Shown piece after piece: positions 1-5,157 of a stretch of DNA of 5,157 bases. This DNA is from Anaerolineales bacterium. Its GTDB lineage: Bacteria > Chloroflexota > Anaerolineae > B4-G1 > DUEL01. Position 1 is the first letter of the stretch; the number at the start of each line of letters is the position of its first letter. The position numbers and the translations under genes were made by a program. The stretch covers positions 1-5,157 of the forward strand of contig DQUX01000044.1 of the NCBI GenBank assembly GCA_015662065.1. The letters are read 5' to 3'. The notes beneath the pieces were generated by a model. The model did no database searches, was not told the origin of the DNA, and worked only from the letters and a program-made list of their open reading frames with translations.

Positions 1-35
1 CGACCTTTGCGACCTCTGCGGTTGGGTCTTCACCA
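1..35. other. short intergenic edge downstream of rluD
   Basis: These 35 bases after the rluD stop contain two adjacent 9-bp units, CGACCTTTG (1-9) and CGACCTCTG (10-18), differing by one base. No hairpin-plus-U terminator is visible before the edge. In Bacillus the next gene at this locus is pyrR; nothing of it can be seen here. Confidence 0.5.
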
Positions 36-956
36 TTACCGCGCTTCTTCCCGCAGCCGGGCCAGCACCGACGCCAGCTCCGACGGCAGGGGGGCGGTGA
101 GGGTCAGGGCCTCCCCGGTCGCCGGATGGGTGAACTGGAGCTCGCGGGCGTGGAGGAAGTGGCGATGGGGCAGGAGCGGCTGTCGCCGATGCCCGTACAC
201 CCGGTCCCCCACCACCGGATAGCCCAGCCAGGCCAGATGGACCCGCACCTGGTGCGTCCGGCCGGTATGGGGTCGCACCTCCAACAGCGTGTGGTCGCGG
301 AAGGTCTCCACGACCCGGTACTGGGTCAGCGCCGGACGGCCGGTCTTGACCACCGCCATCCGCTTCCGCTCCCGTCGGTCCCGCCCCACCGGGGCTTCGA
401 TCACCCCCTCACGGGGCTGGACCCGCCCTTCCACCAACGCCAGGTAGGTCTTGCGGACCTGGCGGTGTTTGAACTGATGCTGGAGTGCGGCGTGGGTCGC
501 GGGGTCCTTCGCCACCAGGAGCAGGCCGGAGGTGTCCTTATCCAGCCGGTGGACGGTCCCGGCCCGTTCCAGCCCCCCCACGTTTGCCACCTGGGGGCAG
601 CGGGCCAGCAGCGCGTTGACCAGGGTGCCGCTGGCGTGGCCTGCCGCCGGGTGGACCACCATCCCGGCCGGTTTATCCACGGCCAGCAGGTGGGCGTCCT
701 CGTAGACCACTTTCAGGGGGATAGGCTCTGGGAGAACAGCCGCCTCCACCTCCTCCGGCAGCACCACCGCTATTCGGTCGCCCGCCTCGACGCGGTAGGC
801 GGGCTTGCTGGGCCGGCCGTTCACCGTCACCGCGCCCGACTTGATCAGCCGCTGCACCTGGGCGCGGCTGATATCGGTCAGATGGGCTGCCAGAAGCCGG
901 TCCAGCCGCTGCCCCCCCCCCTCTACAGTGAGGGCGATCTCTCGCTCCTTAGTCAC
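36..956 (-). CDS. rluD: RluA/RluD-family pseudouridine synthase (23S rRNA)
   Basis: RNA pseudouridine synthase of the RluA family, 306 residues. An S4 RNA-binding domain (about 16-62, RLDRLLAAHL...VTVNGRP) is followed by the catalytic domain: DKPAGMVVHPAAGH (94-107), GTVHRLDKDTSG with catalytic D139 (133-144), VRKTYLALVEG, and RPHTGRTHQVRVHLAWLGYPVVGD (228-251). By family knowledge RluD modifies helix 69 of 23S rRNA (E. coli positions 1911, 1915, 1917); whether this YlyB-like homologue hits the same sites is inferred. The start is GTG at 956, inside GTGA that is also the lspA stop, with AAGGAG (970-965) 8 nt upstream; the frame stays open further upstream but that part is only a shadow of lspA. 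Codons 12-15 (E-G-G-G) contain a G10 tract that would frameshift the gene if it changed length. Ends with TAA at 36. RluD versus another RluA subfamily member is the main uncertainty. Confidence 0.93.
   Translation of the reverse strand: MTKEREIALTVEGGGQRLDRLLAAHLTDISRAQVQRLIKSGAVTVNGRPSKPAYRVEAGDRIAVVLPEEVEAAVLPEPIPLKVVYEDAHLLAVDKPAGMVVHPAAGHASGTLVNALLARCPQVANVGGLERAGTVHRLDKDTSGLLLVAKDPATHAALQHQFKHRQVRKTYLALVEGRVQPREGVIEAPVGRDRRERKRMAVVKTGRPALTQYRVVETFRDHTLLEVRPHTGRTHQVRVHLAWLGYPVVGDRVYGHRRQPLLPHRHFLHARELQFTHPATGEALTLTAPLPSELASVLARLREEAR
912..921. repeat. C10/G10 homopolymer near the 5' end of rluD
   Basis: Ten consecutive C on the plus strand give coding-strand GAG GGG GGG GGG CAG, residues E12-G13-G14-G15-Q16 of rluD. 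It is the same length as the tract at 1479-1488 and lies ahead of the S4 and catalytic domains. Confidence 0.9.
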
Positions 957-1465
957 CCATCGGTCTCCTTGGCCTGCGATGCCTCCCGCTGCTCCCCCAG
1001 CATCGCCAGTACCAGCAGGCCCACCCCTGTTACTATGGAGGCGTCCGCCAGGTTGAAGACCGGCCACCGCTCCAGGGGCCAGAAGTTCAGGTCTATGAAG
1101 TCCACCACCGAGCCTCTGACCAGGCGATCGGTGAGGTTCCCCAAGGCCCCACCCAGTTGGAGGCCCAGGGCGATGCGGATGGGCACCTGGCCCGGCGGGA
1201 TGTGGCGGTGGTAGAGGAGGAGCACGCCCACCACCACGGCAGCGACGATGATGAACAGGTCCCCCATCCCGGGCAGCAGCCCGAAGACGACGCCGGTGTT
1301 GGTGACGTAAGTGAGGTGAAAAACAGGGGCCAGCCAGGACGCCAGGTCCACCGACTGGCCCATCTCCAACCGCGCCACAACCCATCCCTTGCTGACCTGG
1401 TCCGCCGCCAGCATCAGCAAGGCCATGGTGGGGAGGATCAGGCTCTCTATCCGGAGCCGACGCAA
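953..1465 (-). CDS. lspA: lipoprotein signal peptidase (signal peptidase II)
   Basis: Inner-membrane aspartyl protease that cleaves the signal peptide of prolipoproteins after diacylglyceryl modification of the lipobox cysteine. The 170 residues have the usual length and four hydrophobic segments (about 8-25, 69-86, 94-111, 142-157). Conserved blocks: DQVSK (D22), TNTGVVFG (N56), GALGNLTDRLVRGSVVDFID with catalytic D122, and FNLADASI with catalytic D141. All residues expected for the family's catalytic dyad are present. The start chosen is TTG at 1465, 10 nt after the zinc-finger gene's stop; an ATG at codon 14 would cut most of the first membrane segment. Only a G-rich stretch (1476-1472) precedes the TTG, so translation may depend on coupling from the upstream gene. 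Its TGA overlaps the GTG start of rluD by four bases. The function is secure; the exact start is less so. Confidence 0.94.
   Translation of the reverse strand: MRRLRIESLILPTMALLMLAADQVSKGWVVARLEMGQSVDLASWLAPVFHLTYVTNTGVVFGLLPGMGDLFIIVAAVVVGVLLLYHRHIPPGQVPIRIALGLQLGGALGNLTDRLVRGSVVDFIDLNFWPLERWPVFNLADASIVTGVGLLVLAMLGEQREASQAKETDG
965..970 (-). promoter_or_regulatory. ribosome binding site deciding the rluD GTG start
   Basis: AAGGAG lies within the last codons of lspA, 8 nt before GTG at 956. An ATG at 960 in another frame meets a stop after two codons, so the GTG is the only start that gives the S4-domain N-terminus. The GTGA overlap with the lspA stop implies translational coupling. Confidence 0.8.
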
Positions 1466-1475
1466 CCGGTGCCCC

Positions 1476-1820
1476 CTACCCCCCCCCCTCCAGGAGGGAT
1501 TTGCACTCCAGGCAGTAGAGCGCGTAGGGGAGCGCCTTCAGCCGGGCCCGGTCGATCGGCACACCGCACGCCTCGCAGATTCCATACGTGCCTTGATCGA
1601 ACTTCTGCAGGGCGTGCTCTACCTGCCACAGCAGGGAGGCCTCGTTTCGTCGTAGCGAGATCCCCTTGGCCTGCTCATAGGTCTCCGTGGCATCGTCGGC
1701 GATGTGATTGCCATAGCCGGCCCCACGGTATTCGTTCTCCCCCAGCCGGCTCACCTGCTCCGTCAGCCGTGCCCGCTCTTCCACCAGACGCTGTTTCAGT
1801 TCCTCGTTTGAGACAGGCAT
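1476..1820 (-). CDS. TraR/DksA-family zinc-finger protein (YlyA-like)
   Basis: Small 114-residue protein of the TraR/DksA/YteA family, whose members bind RNA polymerase through its secondary channel or act as small zinc-finger regulators; the exact role of this one is unknown. Residues 5-28 form a charged, probably coiled-coil helix; GNHIADDATETYEQ (37-50) matches the conserved turn and second helix of the short-chain members, with acidic D42 and D43 near the tip. The C-terminal zinc finger is C82-x2-C85-x17-C103-x2-C106, the canonical spacing. ATG start at 1820 is supported by GGAGG (1831-1827), 6 nt upstream. It sits between ileS and lspA exactly as ylyA does in Bacillus subtilis. The last codons (E-G-G-G-stop) are made by a run of ten G, so the C-terminus is sensitive to tract length. 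Family assignment is firm; regulatory targets cannot be read from sequence. Confidence 0.92.
   Translation of the reverse strand: MPVSNEELKQRLVEERARLTEQVSRLGENEYRGAGYGNHIADDATETYEQAKGISLRRNEASLLWQVEHALQKFDQGTYGICEACGVPIDRARLKALPYALYCLECKSLLEGGG
1479..1488. repeat. C10/G10 homopolymer at the 3' end of the zinc-finger gene
   Basis: Ten consecutive C on the plus strand (G on the coding strand) make the codons GAG GGG GGG GGG immediately before TAG. Loss of one G would read through the stop and join the lspA frame with no intervening stop before its TTG. Confidence 0.9.
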
Positions 1821-1826
1821 TTCAGT

Positions 1827-1831
1827 CCTCC
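1827..1831 (-). promoter_or_regulatory. ribosome binding site of the zinc-finger gene
   Basis: GGAGG on the minus strand, followed by the 6-nt spacer ACTGAA and ATG at 1820. It is the strongest Shine-Dalgarno sequence in the window and fixes the start of this gene. Confidence 0.8.
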
Positions 1832-1860
1832 CACGCCGCCCGTCTATCTGGCGACTGGAT

Positions 1861-1888
1861 ATTTTACCACAGGGAGCGCAAATCGCAA
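1861..1888 (-). promoter_or_regulatory. candidate sigma70-type promoter for the zinc-finger/lspA/rluD operon
   Basis: On the minus strand the gap between ileS and the zinc-finger gene contains TTGCGA (1888-1883), a 16-nt spacer and TAAAAT (1866-1861), matching 4/6 and 5/6 positions of the sigma70 consensus. This patch is visibly more AT-rich than the surrounding coding DNA. It lies about 40 nt upstream of the ATG at 1820, giving a short leader. It would allow the three small genes to be transcribed independently of ileS. No operator or conserved leader was recognised. Prediction from pattern only. Confidence 0.5.
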
Positions 1889-1899
1889 CCGCGCCTATT

Positions 1900-4800
1900 C
1901 TAGACCTCCGAGGTCTTCTCCTGCGCCCGCCGCACCCCGATCCGCAGGGCGTGACCCCCCACGCGGAACTCCCCGACGTGCATCTCCGGCTCTGGCTGGT
2001 CCGGCCTCAGTTCCACGCTCAGGGTCTCGGCGGCGATGAAGTCCTCCCACGTCTGTATTGCCTCGGCCAGTATCCCTTCGGCGTGGTAGAGGGTGACGAT
2101 GCGGTCGTCCAGGTTGAAATCCGCCTCCTTGCGCAGGCTCTGCACCCGGCGGATCACCTCCCGGGCCAGTCCCTCGGCGACCAGTTCGGGGGTGAGCACG
2201 GTATCCACAGCGACGGTCACCCACCGCTCCGAAGCCACGGCCAGGCCCTTCCGGGGCACCTCCCGCACCAGAACCTCCTCGGGGGTCAGTTCTACTTCCT
2301 CCCCCTCCAAGTCCAACGGCAGGGGGAGCCCCGCCCGCAGCCGCCGCACCGCTGTCTGGGGGTCCTGTGCCTCCAACGCCGCCCGCACTGCCGGGAACCG
2401 CTTCCCGAAGCGCGGCCCAAGCGTCCTGTTATCCGGCAGGAGCCGGTAGGTGACCAGGTCGCTCACGTCATCTGCGAAAGCGACCTCCTTGACGTTCAAC
2501 TCGTCCCGCACCAGGGCCACCAGCTCCTCGTCCAGGTCGCCCGCGTCCGGCTCCAGGTGGACGAGCGCGCGGGCCAGGGGTTGGCGCAGTTTGATGCCGG
2601 CGCTGTTGCGGGCCGAGTGGCCCAGCGTCACCACCCCTCGGGCCAGGGCCATCCGCGCCAGCAACGCCTCGTCCACCGCCGCCGGGTCCGCCTGGGGCCA
2701 GTCGGTGTGATGGACGCTCTCAGGCGCGTCTGGATCCACCGAGCGGACCAGGTTCTGATACATCGCCTCGGTGACGAAGGGTGTGAACGGCGCGAGCAGC
2801 CGGCAGAGGGTGGTCAGGACCTGGTAGAGGGTGGCGTAGGCCTCGTTCTTGTCGGCGTCCTGCTCGCTCTTCCAGAAGCGGCGCCGGCTGCGGCGCACGT
2901 ACCAGTTGGTCAGGTCGTCCAGGAAGGGCTCCACCGCCAGCGTCGCGCCGTAGGCGTCGTAGTTATCCAGGCAATCGGTGACCCGAGCGACCACCTGGTT
3001 GAGGCGGGCCAAAATCCACCGATCCAACTGGATGCTGGATGCTGATTGCTGGTTGCTGGTTGCTGGAGTCCAGCCATCAATGTTGGCGTAGGTGACGAAG
3101 AAGGAGTATACGTTCCACAACGGGAGCAAGAACTGCCGCCGCACCTCGTCCGCCTTGCCGTAACCGAAAAGGAGATTGTTCTCGGGCTTCTGGCGGCAGT
3201 AGAGCCAGCGCATTACGTCCACCCCCATGCGGTCGGCGGCCTCGTTGAACTCGATCATGTTTCCCCACGACTTGTGCATCTCCCGACCGTCTTCGCCCAA
3301 GAGCAGCGCATAGCCGAAGCAGGTCTTGAAGGGCGGAGAGTTCTCCAGCACCGTCGCCATCGCCAAGAGGCTGTAGAACCAGTTGCGGAACTGGCCGGGG
3401 AAGGACTCGCTGATCCAGTCGGCCGGGTACCATTGTCGCCAGTAGTCCCGGTCCGTGCGGTATTGGAGGGTGCTGAAACTGACGATGCCGGCGTCGAGCC
3501 AAGGATTGCCCACGTCGGGAATGCGGCGCACCTCCGCGCCACACTCCGGGCAGGTGATGCGTACCTCATCCACCCAGGGCCGGTGGGGGGTGTGCCCCGC
3601 GAACGTCTCCCAGCCCGCCACCGCTCGCGCCTGCAGCTCTTTCTCGTCCCCGATCACCTCGAAGTGGCCGCAGTCCTGGCACTCCCAGATGGGCAGGGCC
3701 AAGCCCCAGTACCGTTTCTTGCTGATCATCCAGTCGTGCATATTGCGCAGCCAATCCAGCTCCCGATCTAACCCAAAGGGCGGGATCCAGCGGATCTGCT
3801 TGGTGACCTCGAGCATGTCGTGGCGGAGTTCGTCCATCGAGATGAACCACTCGTCCACTAGGCGGAAGACCAGGTCGGTGCCGCAGCGCCAGCAGACGGG
3901 GTAGCGGTGGATGTAGTCCTCGACTTTGTAGAGCAGCCCCTTCTCGCGCAGGCTCTCGAAGACCCGTTCGGCGCTCTCGGAGACGTGGGTGCCGGTGAGG
4001 GGGCCGAAGCCTTCCAGGAAGACCCCCTCCTCGTCCAGGGGGGCGATGGCGGGCAGGCCGTACTCCTTGCTCAGCGCGAAGTCCTCCGCGCCGCAGCCCG
4101 GGGCGATGTGGACGATGCCGGTCCCCTCCGCCTCCCCCACCTCGTCCCACAGGATCACCCGGTGGGCCTGGGGGCCGCCGGCGGCCTGCTGGGCCGGGAG
4201 TTCGTCGAAGGGGCCGTCGTAGGTCCATCCCTCCAGCGCCGTCCCTTTTACCTCCTCCAGCACCTGGTAGTCGCCCTGCAGGATCGGGATGGTGCCCTTG
4301 GAGAGGTAGAAGGTCTCCTCCCCCTGACGGACCTTGACGTAGGTCAGCTCCGGCCCCACCGCCGCCGCCACGTTACTGGTCAGGGTCCAGGGGGTGGTGG
4401 TCCAGACCAGGAGGCTCTCCCCCGGTCGCCCCCGCAGCGGGAAGCGCAGGGTGACGCCGGGGTGGGTCATCTCCCGGTACCCCTCGGTGACGATCTCGTG
4501 CTGACTGATGCCGGTGGCGCAGCGGGGACACCAGGGCATCACGTCGGTGCCCTTATAGAGCCACCCCCGCTCCCAGCAGCGTTTGAGGAAGGTCCAGATC
4601 ATGTAGTTGTTCTCGTTGGAGAAGGTGAAGTAGGAGCCGCCCAGCTCCGGCAGGCCCAGCCGGGCGATGATCTGCTCGACGGTGTCGGTCACCGGGCCGT
4701 CGGGTCCCTGGACGGCGATGACCTCCTCTGCGTTCCGCATCAGCCGGTGTGCTAGGTCGCGCAGGGAATCCGGATCGTTCCAGTCCATCCAGTAGCCGAG

Positions 4801-5157
4801 ACGGATGGATTGTTCGGTCTGGATAGCAGCGTAGCGGAGCACCCGCTCCTTGCATTTGCGCACGAAGCGGGCGATGCCGTATTCCTCGATATCCCGCTTG
4901 GAGCGGAACCCCAACTCCTTCTCCACTTCCACCTCGACCCAGAGGCCCTGGCAGTCGAAGCCGTTTTGCCAGCGCTGGTTGAAGCCGCGCATCGCTTTGT
5001 AGCGCTGGAAGAGGTCCTTATAGGTGCGCCCCCAGCCGTGGTGCACACCCATCGGGTTATTCGAAGTTATCGGACCGTCAATGAACGACCAGCGGGGCCC
5101 ATCTCTGCGTAGTTCGACTAGCTTTTTGAAAGCGTTTATGTCCTTCCAGAACTTGAG
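1900..5157 (-). CDS. ileS: isoleucyl-tRNA synthetase, type 2-like, with swapped GxHH signature; 5' end outside window
   Basis: Cytoplasmic class I synthetase that charges tRNA-Ile and should hydrolyse misformed Val-tRNA-Ile. The window gives 1085 residues, numbered here from 5157; the frame is open to the edge and reads FIDGPITSNNPMGVHH around the active site, so the ATG at 5052 is internal and about 15-25 N-terminal residues are probably missing. Visible in order: Rossmann half with G37-V-H-H40 at the HIGH position; CPRC (C210, C213); CP1 editing domain with WTTTPWTL (W252) and GCGAEDF (D359, the expected editing Asp); CWRC (C422, C425); SKKRYWG; a second cysteine set (C493, C496, C536, C539); NPWLDAG (551-557); EMHKS (626-630) for KMSKS; anticodon-binding start LDRWIL (711) and NWYVRRSRRRFW; type 2 C-terminal motif LPDNRTLGPRFGK (about 907-919). 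Length suits IleRS2. Family is certain from motifs; active isoleucylation is inferred, since both catalytic signatures are non-canonical. Ends with TAG 79 nt before the zinc-finger gene. Confidence 0.93.
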   Translation of the reverse strand, partial: LKFWKDINAFKKLVELRRDGPRWSFIDGPITSNNPMGVHHGWGRTYKDLFQRYKAMRGFNQRWQNGFDCQGLWVEVEVEKELGFRSKRDIEEYGIARFVRKCKERVLRYAAIQTEQSIRLGYWMDWNDPDSLRDLAHRLMRNAEEVIAVQGPDGPVTDTVEQIIARLGLPELGGSYFTFSNENNYMIWTFLKRCWERGWLYKGTDVMPWCPRCATGISQHEIVTEGYREMTHPGVTLRFPLRGRPGESLLVWTTTPWTLTSNVAAAVGPELTYVKVRQGEETFYLSKGTIPILQGDYQVLEEVKGTALEGWTYDGPFDELPAQQAAGGPQAHRVILWDEVGEAEGTGIVHIAPGCGAEDFALSKEYGLPAIAPLDEEGVFLEGFGPLTGTHVSESAERVFESLREKGLLYKVEDYIHRYPVCWRCGTDLVFRLVDEWFISMDELRHDMLEVTKQIRWIPPFGLDRELDWLRNMHDWMISKKRYWGLALPIWECQDCGHFEVIGDEKELQARAVAGWETFAGHTPHRPWVDEVRITCPECGAEVRRIPDVGNPWLDAGIVSFSTLQYRTDRDYWRQWYPADWISESFPGQFRNWFYSLLAMATVLENSPPFKTCFGYALLLGEDGREMHKSWGNMIEFNEAADRMGVDVMRWLYCRQKPENNLLFGYGKADEVRRQFLLPLWNVYSFFVTYANIDGWTPATSNQQSASSIQLDRWILARLNQVVARVTDCLDNYDAYGATLAVEPFLDDLTNWYVRRSRRRFWKSEQDADKNEAYATLYQVLTTLCRLLAPFTPFVTEAMYQNLVRSVDPDAPESVHHTDWPQADPAAVDEALLARMALARGVVTLGHSARNSAGIKLRQPLARALVHLEPDAGDLDEELVALVRDELNVKEVAFADDVSDLVTYRLLPDNRTLGPRFGKRFPAVRAALEAQDPQTAVRRLRAGLPLPLDLEGEEVELTPEEVLVREVPRKGLAVASERWVTVAVDTVLTPELVAEGLAREVIRRVQSLRKEADFNLDDRIVTLYHAEGILAEAIQTWEDFIAAETLSVELRPDQPEPEMHVGEFRVGGHALRIGVRRAQEKTSEV
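1902..1916. repeat. perfect inverted repeat at the ileS stop codon
   Basis: AGACCTC-C-GAGGTCT is a perfect palindrome with 7-bp arms and a one-base centre, covering the last codons of ileS and part of its TAG. In RNA it could fold into a short hairpin with about 5-6 bp and a small loop. No U-run follows on the minus strand, so it is not a standard intrinsic terminator; it might be an end-protecting or pausing element, or chance. Confidence 0.55.
3030..3064. repeat. five-unit heptanucleotide tandem repeat inside ileS
   Basis: Plus-strand units are GGATGCT, GGATGCT, GATTGCT, GGTTGCT, GGTTGCT: five consecutive 7-bp copies with one or two substitutions. On the coding strand it encodes part of the low-complexity linker TPATSNQQSASSIQ (about residues 697-710), just before LDRWIL of the anticodon-binding domain. 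The array is bordered by small inverted repeats (ATCCA-AC-TGGAT at 3022-3033 and GCTGGA-G-TCCAGC at 3062-3074). Seven is not a multiple of three, so a single-unit change would shift the frame. Confidence 0.85.

Noticed and set aside
126..1214. Plus-strand open frame of 362 codons opposite rluD and lspA.
   Set aside because: Low-complexity His/Pro/Arg/Gly-rich translation across two confirmed genes; shadow frame.
36..1385. Long 449-codon minus-strand reading frame as the full pseudouridine synthase.
   Set aside because: Residues before the GTG at 956 are Gly/Pro/Arg-rich, out of frame with lspA and match nothing in the family; the GTG has a good ribosome site and the S4 domain follows directly.
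1902..1916. Intrinsic terminator after ileS.
   Set aside because: The stem is short and not followed by a U-run on the transcribed strand.
1951..3045. Plus-strand open frame of 364 codons opposite ileS.
   Set aside because: Antisense shadow produced by GC-rich codon bias; no recognisable motifs and full overlap with strongly supported ileS coding sequence.
3030..3064. CRISPR or mobile-element origin for the heptamer repeat.
   Set aside because: Units are 7 bp with no spacers, no target-site duplication and no transposase; it is a simple tandem repeat.
3907..4755. Plus-strand open frame of 282 codons opposite ileS.
   Set aside because: Shadow of the CP1 editing region; no motif, no supported start.
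1900..5052. ileS starting at the ATG at 5052.
   Set aside because: The same frame continues to the window edge with clear IleRS sequence (FKKLVELRR, WSFIDGPITSNNP), and the ATG lies one codon before the GVHH motif, so it cannot be the start.

Overview
The window holds four genes, all on the minus strand, read from high to low coordinates: a 5'-truncated isoleucyl-tRNA synthetase (ileS, 5157 to 1900), a TraR/DksA-type zinc-finger protein (1820 to 1476), prolipoprotein signal peptidase lspA (1465 to 953) and an RluD-type 23S rRNA pseudouridine synthase (956 to 36). This is the order ileS-ylyA-lspA-ylyB(rluD) known from Bacillus subtilis, so the block looks like an inherited housekeeping neighbourhood and not an accessory island. 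The DNA is strongly GC-rich, uses GTG and TTG starts, and every plus-strand ORF is an antisense shadow. A GC-rich Gram-positive-like or Chloroflexota-like bacterium (perhaps an Anaerolineae-type lineage) fits, but I cannot fix the phylum from the sequence alone.

Layout: ileS runs off the right edge; its true start lies beyond 5157, because the frame stays open and clearly homologous for 35 codons upstream of the first in-window ATG (5052). A 79-base gap (1821-1899) separates ileS from the zinc-finger gene and carries a plausible sigma70-type promoter, so the three downstream genes may have their own transcription start. The zinc-finger gene, lspA and rluD are tightly packed (10-nt gap, then a 4-nt GTGA start/stop overlap), as expected of a translationally coupled operon. 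The 35 bases left of rluD hold only a short 9-bp direct repeat.

The most notable feature is the synthetase. Its class I HIGH signature reads G-V-H-H, the swapped GxHH form instead of HxGH, and its KMSKS loop reads E-M-H-K-S. The usual DVWFDSG block reads NPWLDAG. CP1 editing motifs, zinc-binding cysteine pairs and the C-terminal region look like an intact type 2 (eukaryote/archaeal-like) IleRS, the kind associated with mupirocin resistance. The gene also carries a five-copy heptanucleotide tandem repeat in the linker before the anticodon-binding domain. Two G10 homopolymer tracts, one at the zinc-finger/lspA junction and one in codons 12-15 of rluD, are possible slippage sites or sequencing-error hot spots.
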